In this document: positions 47,376-56,898 of the stretch, in pieces
How the letters are laid out: each line of letters opens with the position of its first letter
How positions within the stretch are numbered: the stretch's first letter is position 1
Assembly: GCA_002633025.1 (NCBI GenBank)
Contig: NMRB01000028.1
Location: 115,724-179,723 of the forward strand
Direction: 5' to 3'
DNA length: 64,000 nucleotides
Source: Notospermus geniculatus
Lineage: Eukaryota; Nemertea; Pilidiophora; Heteronemertea; Lineidae
Made by a program: the position numbers and the translations under genes
Notes under the pieces: model-generated
What the model saw: the letters and a program-made list of their open reading frames with translations, nothing else
Database searches by the model: none
Told to the model about the DNA's origin: nothing

Positions 47376-47526
47376 AACCAGATGGAGTAATCCTACCCAC
47401 CAGTTACGTACTTCGTTCCCAAAAGTCAAACACCAATATTATGCAAGCTGGATTTAGTTCTCCCCTCCACTTCCCGTCCACATGCAGCCGCTGTCAGTAA
47501 GCACCCCTCAGTCATGTGTCAGAGTG
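47376..47526. other. No gene recognised
   Basis: Short spacer. Confidence 0.4.
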
Positions 47527-47732
47527 CAAGTGTCCAGACTTATATACCAGATAATTACAATTCAGCAATTATTATAAAATATTGATAAAAAACGGCACGT
47601 GGCACGTGGAACTTGGCACGCGGCACGTGGCACGTGGAACTTGGCACGTGGCACGCAGATTAGGGTGACCCCAGATTTTAAGTGCGGATTCAGATATCCA
47701 ATGGCAGGCAGTCTGCCACTTTTGGACACTTG
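47527..47732. mobile_element. MITE family K with internal GGCACGTG array
   Basis: CAAGTGTCCAGACT at the left and GCCACTTTTGGACACTTG at the right are inverted; the right end matches the family seen at 4611-4688. At 47592-47662 lies a repeat of GGCACGTGGAACTT / GGCACGCGGCACGTG units. Confidence 0.65.
47592..47662. repeat. GGCACGT short tandem repeat
   Basis: About ten 7-bp GGCACGT-like steps, interspersed with GGAACTT variants at regular spacing (higher-order unit near 28-35 bp). CACGTG sites are densely repeated. Confidence 0.85.
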
Positions 47733-47875
47733 TTGTGAGGGTTGTCAAGATGACCACTCATAAAGCCAATCAGACCTTCAGTATCGGCTGAGTCTCTGAA
47801 TAATTTAATACAGTAGGCGGGAGGCATCAGATTCTATGACACCGGGCCAGTGACTTCTTGGGAAGGAAGTTAGGC

Positions 47876-48249
47876 TGAAAGGGTAAATGCCGTCCTGGGT
47901 ATATACGAAGATTACCCAGGATCTCAATCTTCACTAAAATAATACCCTGGGTGTAGTTTCGGTAGCCGAACATCACCCAGCATCCGCAATCAGTGCCTAG
48001 GAACGAGTCCTATTTAGAAATCCCGTGGAATCTCGCGGTCTCGCGCCGCGGTACTTGTTGAGTGTAGCTGTTCATGACATTCTTCAGGCGGTCATGTGAC
48101 CACGGGCGAGACAACCTCGAATCCAGGTGTCATGCTACGATGCTGGGTGATATTCAGCTACCGAAAGTGCACCCAGGGTATTGTTTTAGTGAAGATCGAG
48201 ATCCTGGGTAATCTTTGTATATACCCAGGACGACATTTACCCTTTCAGC
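47876..48249. mobile_element. MITE with 11-bp target duplication and long arms
   Basis: Starts TGAAAGGGTAAATGCCGTCC and ends with the complement (GGACGACATTTACCCTTTCA). Arms continue with CTGGGTATATACGAAGATTA, CCCAGGATCTC and ACTAAAATAATACCCTGGGT for about 80 bp. The direct repeat GGAAGTTAGGC lies at 47865-47875 and 48250-48260. A 9-11 bp duplication with long arms is typical of Mutator-like elements (inference). The ends resemble 37072-37690. Confidence 0.85.
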
Positions 48250-48260
48250 GGAAGTTAGGC

Positions 48261-49440
48261 ATACTCATTTGAATGCATCAGACGGCATCTCCTGTGCTGG
48301 AACTTTTTTCGTGAAAACGTTCCGACGCATTTTACCTTCCACTGTAACCACAGTATTGACAGCTTGATGGATCACAGTTATGGAATTGTAAATAAGCTAT
48401 TTCATGATCGGTCATACGTTCGACAACCTATCGCATCCATCACAAACTGTCAGTCGCCAGTCTAACGTTTAGAATACAGTTCTCAAACGATAGTGTAATG
48501 TAAATCGACCTTAATTGAGTGATCTATCATCATAAATGGCCTGATATGACATGTTTGTATCTAAGTTTTATCAACAGGAACATGGTGTGACACTAGTGAT
48601 AACGGGTAAGTCCAGGAGATGATGTCGCCTCACGACTTCATCATGGAATGTATTGAATCTGGTAATATTGTGTCATTTTAGATGATATTTTTGAGTTACG
48701 ATCCCCTCGGTCATGGCCTGACACATTTTCACAAGAAATAAGCAAAAATATATAAGGCGATCGGCTGGCTTAGAAATTTTTTATAAAGTGACACAATCTG
48801 GGGGTACCAGACACAAATCTCTTTGGAGAGAGTGTTACAGTCTCGTGGATGATCACACCAAAATTATTGAAATATATGTTGCAGAATGGTGGTAGAAGGG
48901 AGATGATGAAAAAACTAACTGGCCTAGTCACGAGCCACGCCACTGACTGGCGACCTGTGACTGATTCTCTCAGGTCGGGTCACCAACAGTGACAATGACT
49001 GAGTAGTTTCCTGGCCAGACAAGTCGGTTTGACTTTTGTGAAGCAATTCGTATGTGACAAAATTATATATGACATATAATATTATTCGTCATCTGTAGCC
49101 AGAAGGCAAAATATGACGTTGGTCAATTTTCTTAATTATGCAAAGGAAACCGATTATTTCATTCTCTAATGTCTTTCCTTAATGGCTTCCAAAGTTCACC
49201 AAAATGAGTACTAGAGCCATTTGTGAGGAAACAAACGCGCCACATCACAGGTGAAGTGAACGAAAATAAACGTTAATCAGCTGGAACTTATCCTCATAAA
49301 TTGAAAGGAAAGAAAAGTGAGATTGTTGATGGTGATTAGGTTTTCCTGTGGGAGGAACACTGGTTGTGATGCCAGAATAATGGTGAATAAATTTGCAATA
49401 ATGTCAAAATTATCACCGACTCAAGAAGTCATGTATTCAT
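48261..49440. other. No gene recognised
   Basis: AT-rich sequence with TATATGACATATAATATTA near 49065. No exon seen. Confidence 0.4.
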
Positions 49441-49740
49441 GAGAAATGGGATTGGTGTAAATAGGCCGTACAGTTTAGGTGTCGTGAAGTGTAAGTGTTG
49501 TACAGTGTAAGTGTCGCACAGTGTCAGTGCAACTATTACCAGCTGAATTACCATCAGGTAAGATTGAAGACTGTTGTGAAATATATCCATAAGAAATGAG
49601 ACTGGTATGATTAGGTCGTACAGTTCAGGTGTCGTAGAGTGTAAGTGGCGTACAGTGTAAGTGTCGTACAGCATAGATGTCGTACAGTATAGATGTCGTA
49701 CAGTGTAATGTCGTACAGTGTAAGTGTAACTTTCATCAGT
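49441..49740. repeat. Minisatellite of 16-bp units inside a 150-bp duplication
   Basis: The unit GTGTCGTACAGTGTAA and variants occur in two clusters (about 49470-49530 and 49620-49735). Each cluster is preceded by AGAAATGNGANTGGT-like and ATAGGCCGTACAGTTTAGG-like words, so a whole block was duplicated. Minus-strand frames through it give a Tyr/Thr-rich shadow peptide. Confidence 0.8.
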
Positions 49741-50397
49741 TGAGTTACCATTCAAAAAGACTGAAGAAAAGAAGTTGTGAAACTGTGGAAGAAGGTGGAG
49801 TATTTATCTTCACAGCCAGGACCGCCACCAATAATGTTTATTGGTTATGCAATTCGATATCGCTGAGTCAATCAGGTTACCATCTGCACCAATGTTTACA
49901 TTCCATCCGTCTGCCTCCGTTTGCAATCAGCTGCAGTCAATGTTTACCGCATACCACGGAAAGTGGTGGGGAGTAGGAAGTCACTCAAGTCGATTCACCG
50001 AAAGCGTGTACTACAGGTGCAAATCCAGAGGTTACAACCCCCAAATTCCCTCAGCCGCCTTTTGATACCCTCTTACTGACTACACTCCAATAAACACAGT
50101 ACCACCCATTTCGCCTGACAGGTCATTTTTCTCTCTCCACTCCAGCGAGCGCTGTGAGGCAATGGCAATCCTTAAAGATTGCTTGTTGGCATTCTCAATA
50201 TTTCCGCGATGCGATTAGGATTGCTGGAAAACATAAGCCAGATGGCTTTGGCGAGTTTTTGCCATACACTGTGGTTGTTCTTTCTTATCAGACCGTCATT
50301 CTTGGCTTCTAAGTCATGTTCTTACCAAAACAAACAGAAAATGCGCCGAATGCCAAAAACTTCTGAAGAGCGGTTGGAAGGTATGGTAGTCCAACTA
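49741..50397. other. No gene recognised
   Basis: Short frames up to 99 codons, no motif. Confidence 0.4.
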
Positions 50398-50605
50398 TAA
50401 GCCCCCGTCACATATCCACTCCGGGGCCCGTACGGCGAGTAAAAACAGACAGATTGCCCCTGATCCCCGTGGAATGAAAACCGTAGAAATGAAAATGAAC
50501 ATGAAAATGAAAATTGTAATGGACCCGTACTGTCTCTAAAATCCACGGCAAGCCGCTGGGTGGGGAAAATCGTACGGGGCCCGGTGGATATGTGACGGGG
50601 GCTTA
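50398..50605. mobile_element. MITE 'taagcccccgtcacatatcca'
   Basis: Left arm TAAGCCCCCGTCACATATCC and CCGGGGCCCGTACG; right arm CGTACGGGGCCCGGTGGATA and TGTGACGGGGGCTTA. The TAA/TTA outer bases suggest a TA- or TTAA-type target. A GAAAATGAACATG repeat lies in the loop. Confidence 0.85.
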
Positions 50606-50630
50606 AGCATGCAAATCAAAATTACAGAAT

Positions 50631-50790
50631 CTACTATTGTCTTAGTAAGTCCACTATTGTCTTAGTAAATCTACTATTGTCTTAGTAAGGCTACTATTGT
50701 CTTAGTAAGTCTACTATTGTCTTAGTAAGTCTACTATTGTCTAGCAAGTCTACTATTGTCTTGGTATGTCTATAATTGTCTTCGAATGGC
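50631..50790. repeat. Tandem repeat, 20-bp unit, about 7 copies
   Basis: Unit CTACTATTGTCTTAGTAAGT, becoming imperfect at the right end (TCTATAATTGTCTTCG). Confidence 0.9.
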
Positions 50791-50840
50791 CATTGTTTCT
50801 ATTGCCGTTTATCCTAATCCCTCCTTGAACAATAAAACAG

Positions 50841-50974
50841 GGACCTTATTCACGAAGCTCTCGGAACTTACGGGAGTGCGTAAACTATTGTCCATTGGGG
50901 GAAACCTATTGTTCACTATCAGCTTGACAAGGGATTTGTGTGCCTTTACAGTTACGGGGCGTTGTGAATAAGGT
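50841..50974. mobile_element. MITE family P, complete copy
   Basis: Opens ACCTTATTCACGAAGCTC and closes GGGGCGTTGTGAATAAGGT. The inside shares GCGTAAACTATTGTCCATTG and AACCTATTGTTCACTATCAG with the broken copy at 8231-8330 (-). Confidence 0.75.
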
Positions 50975-51121
50975 GTACAGTGTCACGTCTTCTCACTTCG
51001 CAGTGTTTCCCCTCATTGTATGGTGAAACTAGAGTGAAAGATTTCGCTGTGTTCCCTATTGGAAAGTCGTCTTTTGTGTGGAAACATTGAGGTATGGGGA
51101 TTCACTAGGAAACGTTATACC
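50972..51121. mobile_element. MITE related to family N
   Basis: Shares its first bases with the end of the preceding element (GGTGTACAGTGTCACG) and ends AAACGTTATACC, the family N type of terminus. Middle words GTGTTTCCCCTCATTG and GTTCCCTATTGGAAAGTCG are diverged family N words. Confidence 0.5.
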
Positions 51122-51489
51122 GAATTCAGATTCCACGAAACTTCTATTCGTGTCAGAATGGTCTGAGCCATTGCCCGAGGACCATTCATAAAAATTCGAT
51201 AACTTACAGCAGATTCTTCTTATCACCATCTTGTTGATATATATACCTAAATGTCGTGGCCCGGCTGCCGATATGTCATCCTCTGGCTATTCATTTCATA
51301 GAGAGAAGGGGTGCAACCCATTCGATTTGCGATATGGCCATTGGGCATATTTCACCTCGCCATAGGGGTCTAGCTCATAACCCATGGATTCCTATCGTAA
51401 CTACTTCGACCTGCTTCAAATTCCGACTTGCAACAATTCGCGAACGCAGGATGTTAATAGAAATCTTCATTTTCATAATCTTACAACAG
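51122..51489. other. No gene recognised
   Basis: Open + frame continues into the next entry. Its first half is not protein-like. Confidence 0.35.
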
Positions 51490-51663
51490 CCCCAACCTGC
51501 AGGAACAGCTCTGAACATGAAAAATTACCAACAGCAGCTTAGACTGGCAGGTGGTGTTATGTTCATTCAGGAAGCGGTCAGACTTCACCTGAGAAATATC
51601 GTGTACCGCCAATACAATCCTAGACCGAAGATATTTAGAGATTTAACGATGATACTTAGATGA
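51490..51663 (+). CDS. Candidate terminal exon (weak)
   Basis: A pyrimidine-leaning stretch ending TTACAACAG precedes 57 open codons and a stop at 51661-51663. Residues include NMKNYQQQLRLAGGVMFIQE and VRLHLRNIVYRQYNPRPK, a composition compatible with a helical peptide. The frame is open upstream as well, so the acceptor is not required. No known family and no partner exon. Confidence 0.25.
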   Translation, partial: PQPAGTALNMKNYQQQLRLAGGVMFIQEAVRLHLRNIVYRQYNPRPKIFRDLTMILR

Positions 51664-52570
51664 GATTACAGACCACGTAACCACTAACACTAGTGAGGTT
51701 TCGCAGATTTGACGAAACACGAAGTACGAACACGAAGTTGGAGTTCATTTCCATGACGTAATGTATTTCAGGAGATGGTTGATACCACAAATATCGCCTG
51801 CTGCAAGAGCGTCTTTCAGCGTATGAGATGTTAGACCGATAGATTTACGGTGTATCGGCCTACTTTGAAATTTACCTTTCGTTTCCAATTCGTAGATATG
51901 AAGAATGGAAACTTAAAAATTCAAGATGCACCATAACTCTCTCAGTCTTACTTGATATTACACCCATCCCCGTAAGTTCGATGTTCACTAGTGGGACTAG
52001 CGATTTCCGTTGACTTCTTAAAGGAAGATACGATATCTTTGAGGGTATTAACGCTAGCGTCAGCAGGATGATCTCTTACAATACATTCCCTATTGTTATC
52101 ACGAAAACGGTTAGCCAAAACTATAGGTGATAATAGGCGTTAAGTTCCTGATTGTCCGACAAGCTAGGAGGTGGGGTAATGATCCGATATGATTTCGACA
52201 ACGCACTTCCACTGTGTGACACATCACCGTTGAATCAGGTTTTATGGCTCGTAAATAAGAGGAATAATCCTCCTCTATAAATAAGTAATGGCGTTTTCGC
52301 CTGAGGTACCGTTGCTGGAATCTCTGTTGCAGACATTGAGATAGCTTAGTACATGCCATGGGATGGTGGTTTGCCAGCCTTTCGCTAGAAATTCTTTTTT
52401 TCTTATGCGCACTAGGCTACTTCGTGGCCACCAGGGAGAAGTGGCCACCACAGGCATGCAGGGAGAAATAGTCCCGGGACTAAGAACTTTCTTTTTGTTT
52501 TTGCTATGGGTTGTTTTGGAATTTTTGTCTTTGTTACCACTATACACGTAGGCTACATGTAAATGTATAT
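51664..52570. other. No gene recognised
   Basis: No plausible exon or repeat seen. Confidence 0.4.
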
Positions 52571-52697
52571 TAGGGAGTTTTCGCAAAGCCCCCGAAACGA
52601 CAACGCGAACCCCAAACCCATTGTTCGATGCCACGAAGAGAGCACCGAACAAAAGGACAGACGTTCGAGTTTGGCGTTTCGGGGACTTTGCGAAAAG
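52571..52697. mobile_element. MITE family F, copy
   Basis: TAGGGAGTTTTCGCAAAGCC at the left and GGGGACTTTGCGAAAAG at the right, with the usual core. The right terminus has lost the CTCCCTA end. Confidence 0.85.
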
Positions 52698-53039
52698 TAT
52701 ACCCTTTATCGTCGATGCAAATCTATGTTTCGATGCAACGTGATGTGTAATTGCTGCCGGGCGTTCGAGAAACGCTTAATTCATGTGAGATTTGATAAAT
52801 GAGTGCCGTGTCCTTTGAGTATTCCAGCCATACTTGCTAAGCCTGCCCCCACAGGATTTGGCAGTGTTAAAGAGACTCCAGACTGTCATTACTGAAATCG
52901 ACTTTGTCCTTCTTCTATCTCGTCTGGGATTAATCATTGAAATACTACTTGCCAACGTGTGGGCAGACGTTTGGTTAACTTGTTTGCACGATGCATACAA
53001 ATGCAAGTCAACAAAGAATGGGAAACGTGTACGCTGACG
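52698..53039. other. No gene recognised
   Basis: Frames are open on both strands here (minus 52776-53129, plus 52834-53037), without motifs. Confidence 0.35.
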
Positions 53040-53960
53040 TAGATGAGCCCCAGGTGGAAGTAGACAGTGCTGGACATCGTTTAGACCAAATTCGTACGGT
53101 GTACTGGGGCACCCATCCACCAACTTCACGATCAGCTTTATTAACTTCGATTAACTACATCCCCAGGATCGAACTGGGAAGGTGGAAGTTCTGCCACCCA
53201 TCCACCGACTAACCATCATCGTTATTAACCTCTGTGAAGTGGACCAAAGTGCCAACCATGAACCTAATAAGGAAGTGATTGGGATGGTTCAGCACTCCGA
53301 TATATGGCGGGGACATCGTGGCTCGTTCTCGACCCAGGTACCCCATACCTCGGCATTCTCCGCAACTACTCTCCCCAGGATCGAACTGGGAAGGTCTGCT
53401 TCAGAAGTTAGGTCACCGATCCACCCACCAACAACGCTCAACGTTATTAACTTCGTTGAAGTGGACCAAAGTGCCAACCATGCAGGAACCTAATAAGGAA
53501 GTCCTCATTGATTGGGGTGGTTCACCATTCCGATATGGCGGAGACATTGTGGCTCAGTGTCATTCTAGACCCAGGTGCCCCATACCTCGCCATTCTCCGC
53601 AACTACTCTCCCCAGGATCGAACTGGGAAGGTCTTCTTTAGGAGTTGGGTCAACCATCAACCCAACAACAACGCTCAACGTTATTAACTTCGGTGAAGTG
53701 GACCAAAGTACCAACAAAACCCAATAATGAAGTCCTCGTTCGTTGAGGTGGATTAGCATTCCTTTATTGCGGAGACATGATAACATTTTTCCTCCAACAA
53801 AAAGGCTCTTTCTCGAGCCAAAGACGTCCGATACTCCAATATCCGTAACTGCACCCGCCCAGGATTGAACTGGGAAGGTCTGCCTCCGGATTTTGGTCAC
53901 GAATCCATCGGGAGACGAACGACACGCCAACCCAAGAATCCAGGGTCCATCAGCTCTTCG
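53040..53960 (-). repeat. Tandem tRNA-like satellite, about 220-240 bp unit
   Basis: Four units, the first partial. GTGGACCAAAGTGCCAACCA starts units near 53237, 53459 and 53697; CCAGGATCGAACTGGGAAGG occurs in each. Read on the minus strand the latter is a B-box word (AGTTCGATCCTGG), and about 40 bases before it lies GGTGGGTGGATCGGTGACC, an A-box-like word, so every unit looks like a tRNA-derived module. Frames of up to 143 codons here are repeat shadows. Confidence 0.75.
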
Positions 53961-54422
53961 TTCTTCCATATGACAGGAACACTTCATCCGTAACACTCCG
54001 TCATCGTTAGCTGTTATCTATATTTGCCTACATCTCTTGTTACACGCTGTTGTGTAGAAATACGACAAGCACGTGCTTCAGCGTGAACGAAGTAATGTTT
54101 TTCACCAAGGAGGTTTAAAAATACGAGCCCATTTCTTATGCAGGAAGTGTGGTTAGCGTGTTGAAATGTATAATTCATCTCGTGGTATGTTTTCTGCTGC
54201 CTGTGTAAGTACAGCCTTGTTGCTGTCCCGGGATAGAAGCCGAATCCCCTATGAATAAAACATGATAAGTCTGTTGTGGCAGGTATTTGTTACGATAATG
54301 GAGACAAATCGTTGGCAGCAATTGTAACCTCATCAGATCTGTGTTTCATTGGGGTGAACATTCTACACATGTTTAATATACAATTCAGGAGAATTACATA
54401 GGAGGAGAAAGAGATGTGTACA
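53961..54422. other. No gene recognised
   Basis: No plausible exon or repeat seen. Confidence 0.4.
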
Positions 54423-54665
54423 ATAGTAAACGGCAGTATTCCCTGTCATTGATCACGGTGGGGGCATGGTGATTGCGGGAATAGCTGTACTATTAAGTGA
54501 ACGTAGTATCGAGCTTATCCTGCTCCAGCGAACTGGAGCTGTTGCCTTTTAAAACAACAATAGTAAATGGCATTATTCCCCGTTATTGATCACGTGGTGG
54601 GAGCATGTGTGATTGAAGGAACAACTTTACTCTAAAGTGAACGTAGTATTGAGCTTTTACAACAA
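54423..54665. repeat. Tandem duplication, about 125-bp unit
   Basis: Two units share AATAGTAAANGGCATTATTCC-like, ATTGATCACG, GTGATTG, AAAGTGAACGTAGTATTGAG and CTT words. The first has an extra CTCCAGCGAACTGGAG palindrome at its end. Confidence 0.75.
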
Positions 54666-55055
54666 CCGACCTTTCCCCCGCTGGTTACAAATGGAGATGC
54701 TGCCTTTCTGCATTTGAGGGCAAAGAAGTTGTCAATGGTTTGAAAGGGTCTGTAATCACACATCCTTAATCTTTGCCGTATGCGATTCACGTTCCATATC
54801 AATGTAATTAGGGATATATCTTTCATCTCCTTGCCATTTTTTCCTCCTTTGAAACTTGTACAGCAATCTTGTAAGCTATAACTACAGTTAAGGACCAAGA
54901 GGATGAAGATTAGTTTCGAAGAACCGGGCAAAATTCATGAATAAAATATTCCTCTGGTTTCTATGGACGTGCTCAGCAAGTTAATGCATTGAATGGTATG
55001 GAAAAGGGCGGGAAGGTCGAGTTAAGAAAACGATCGTCTGTCTAGCTGGTCACAT
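54666..55055. other. No gene recognised
   Basis: A 99-codon minus-strand frame (54632-54931) overlaps the preceding repeat and has no motif. Confidence 0.35.
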
Positions 55056-55183
55056 GGGCCGATTTCACAAAGGGCGTTTAAGACTTAGACGCGTGTAACT
55101 TCGTCAAATGCATGGTGGAAGTGCGTACAATTAGTGAAGTTACACGCGTCTAAGTCTTAAACGCGTTTTGTGAAATCGGCCCA
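55056..55183. mobile_element. Foldback MITE 'gggccgatttcacaaa'
   Basis: Left arm GGGCCGATTTCACAAAGGGC, GTTTAAGACTTAGACGCGTG, TAACTTC; the right arm is the almost perfect complement, ending TTTTGTGAAATCGGCCC. Loop about 35 bp. Highly matched arms suggest a recent copy. Confidence 0.9.
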
Positions 55184-55184
55184 C

Positions 55185-55230
55185 TGAGTCCGCATGGGCG
55201 GGATTCGAACCCATAATCTCAGTGCAAAGG
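55185..55230 (-). mobile_element. tRNA-like B-box fragment between two MITEs
   Basis: The minus strand reads ATGGGTTCGAATCCCGCCCA, a perfect B box. Only some 45 bp separate the two flanking MITEs, so the rest of the tRNA-like unit is missing or was interrupted by them. Confidence 0.45.
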
Positions 55231-55372
55231 CCCATTTCCACTAGCAGATTCACAGGAATCGAGGTAATCAACAGGCCATGTATCGTTAAACCATCGAATT
55301 CTCCAAACCCTGTGAAAACCGTAACTGTTCGTCGCAAACCACGGCAAAATCCGCTGTTGTGGAAACAGGCCT
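55228..55372. mobile_element. MITE 'aggcccatttccactagcag'
   Basis: Begins AAGGCCCATTTCCACTAGCA and ends CCGCTGTTGTGGAAACAGGCCT. The terminal words resemble the 11199 element (AAGGCCCGTTTCCACTAGAG), but the inside is unrelated. Confidence 0.75.
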
Positions 55373-55914
55373 AGAGTGCAAGCATAGATTGAAACCAGCT
55401 ACAGTCTAAAACAGCCATGCAGACGGTGTACAGTCAAATACACTGCTACAACGTGCCGTCTTATCTTGCTCCAGTGAAATTAAAATAAATCCTTTGGCGG
55501 TGGTTAATGTAAATTTTGTGTTAATTTTATCGGGGTTGTCACCTGATTAAAGTCACCAGATTATCCAGGCAATTAGGTTTGACTTACAATCCAATACCCT
55601 GTCTCCTTAGTGAAAAATCAACCTTGGGGAAAAAGATTGCCTTTCATGCTTCGAATAAATTGAGCACAGGCATGACAGGGAGTATCTGATGTTCTGAGGT
55701 AGAGAGGCACCCGTATTGAAGAACGCTTACAGCCTTGGAATGCATCACTTTCGCTTTATACATGTATCGTTAAAGTTCTTCGGCGCTTGATTGACAAATT
55801 ATAGTTATGAGCTCCCTTATTATCCAATTTTAAGTGTGTTGGCCATCGATGACTTTCAGTGATTTGTGGGTGATGCGCAGAAGGACAAGAACGCGGACAA
55901 GTGAAATACTGGAC
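55373..55914. other. No gene recognised
   Basis: No plausible exon or repeat seen. Confidence 0.4.
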
Positions 55915-56056
55915 TGGGTTGTTCAAAACACAGTTAGTGATAAATGTACTTTGACGTTATCTCTAACGTGGCGTTACCATATAAATGAAATAGAGATCGC
56001 CAAAGACACCACTAACGTCACGTTAGTGACAAATACCGTTATGAGCAACCGGTCCC
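55915..56056. mobile_element. MITE family G, second copy
   Basis: TGGGTTGTTCAAAACACAGT to GAGCAACCGGTCCCA, with internal TTGACGTTATCTCTAACGTG and ACTAACGTCACGTTAGTGAC as in 5925-6066. Confidence 0.8.
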
Positions 56057-56156
56057 AGGTAGTAGCCTATTCAGCGGAACTTGATTATCGCACTGAAAGC
56101 ACGATTAAGAGGAATGCTGTCCTTCTTTGAGACGGAGACGAGGGAGGAATTTCAAT

Positions 56157-56226
56157 TCGTTTTTAAACTGTTGTTTTTAAGCAAACTGTCGCAGGTCAGC
56201 AAGTTTAAAAAACAGTTTAAAAACGA
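56157..56226. repeat. Short inverted repeat
   Basis: CGTTTTTAAACTGTTGTTTTT pairs with AAAAAACAGTTTAAAAACG; the inner spacer includes CTGTCGCAGGTCAGC. It lies about 120 bp beyond the donor of the minus-strand exon at 56350, inside the presumed intron. Confidence 0.6.
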
Positions 56227-56349
56227 CTGGCATCATCACCTCAGAGTTGTCGACCTGCAAGGAAACTATGGCAATGGTAAATGGAGTGATTCAAAATAAT
56301 TCCAATGTGATTAGAATGCTATGGAAAAAAACAATGAAAAAAGGCTAAC

Positions 56350-56557
56350 CTGTCGGCTGTGGTGAGGTCCAGTAATGATAATAACACCTCCATCCCTCCT
56401 CCTCCGTCACATTTGAAAGGTAACTATAATGATCATCCGATAATCCAGAATATTTAAGTTTTAATCTTGCTATTTCTTCAGCAGGTAATCCACTAAATAC
56501 AATTGCGGGCGGTTGCTCCTCGGCTTCTTTCACTTCAGATATGTCTATGTCCGACAT
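56350..56557 (-). CDS. First coding exon of an unidentified gene
   Basis: ATG at 56557 (minus strand, ACAAAATG context with A at -3) opens 69 codons plus one base, ending at ACAG followed by GTTAGC, an acceptable donor. The N-terminus is acidic and disorder-like (MSDIDISEVKEAEEQPP), followed by PPAIVFSGLPAEEIARLKLK and a Tyr- and Trp-rich stretch (GWRCYYHYWTSPQP). Codon use is balanced and there is no repeat sequence, so this is one of the best coding calls here. The next exon, at lower coordinates in a frame needing two bases, was not found. No protein family recognised. Confidence 0.65.
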
Positions 56558-56711
56558 TTTGTATAAATGTCACGTGATATCCAAGTCAGAATGTAAATAA
56601 TCCACTCACACTATTTTGCAATCAATTATAACGTTCTTACCAAGCACTCGTTTGGACGAATCTCCTGAGTATGATTGAGAAGATGAATTTCATAAAAAGA
56701 TTAACTATTTT
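56558..56711 (-). promoter_or_regulatory. Short intergenic stretch between two minus-strand genes
   Basis: Only 154 bp separate the stop codon of the upstream gene from the ATG of the next, so it must hold the 3' processing signals of one and the 5' untranslated region (and probably start site) of the other, unless the two are one transcript. It includes TTATTTACATT and ATCACGTGAC, an E-box-like CACGTG about 20 bp before the ATG. No TATA box is evident. Confidence 0.35.
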
Positions 56712-56716
56712 TTATT
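56705..56716 (-). terminator. Polyadenylation signal overlapping the stop codon
   Basis: The minus strand reads TTGAAATAAAAAAT: the AATAAA hexamer includes the TAA stop of the terminal exon. Cleavage would then fall 10-30 bases on, inside the 154-bp spacer. Confidence 0.45.
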
Positions 56717-56898
56717 TCAAGTAAGTTGAAGAGGAAAACAGTCCCTCATCTGTAATATTCCTCTGCTTATCACGCAATTCAACAGTTGTTTTCGTCAAAT
56801 TCCCTATAAAGTGAACTTTACACAATTCCCATGTAACATTGTTAAATAAAACTTCGGTAAGCTTATTGTAATTCCAATCACTTGAAATCCCTGTTGCC
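56712..56898 (-). CDS. Terminal exon of an unidentified gene
   Basis: On the minus strand a strong acceptor (TTTATTTTCGCTTCCATTTCAG) precedes one base that completes a codon, then 61 codons and a TAA at 56712-56714. Residues begin ATGISSDWNYNKLTEVLFNN and end in DEGLFSSSTYLK. Three N-X-T sequons (NVT, NLT, NIT) are present; they matter only if the protein is secreted. AATAAA overlaps the stop codon. The upstream exon must end with two bases of a codon and lies at higher coordinates; none was identified. Family unknown. Confidence 0.65.

Noticed and set aside
53279-53996. Frames of 103 to 143 codons on both strands
   Set aside because: They are shadows of the tRNA-like tandem satellite and repeat with its period.
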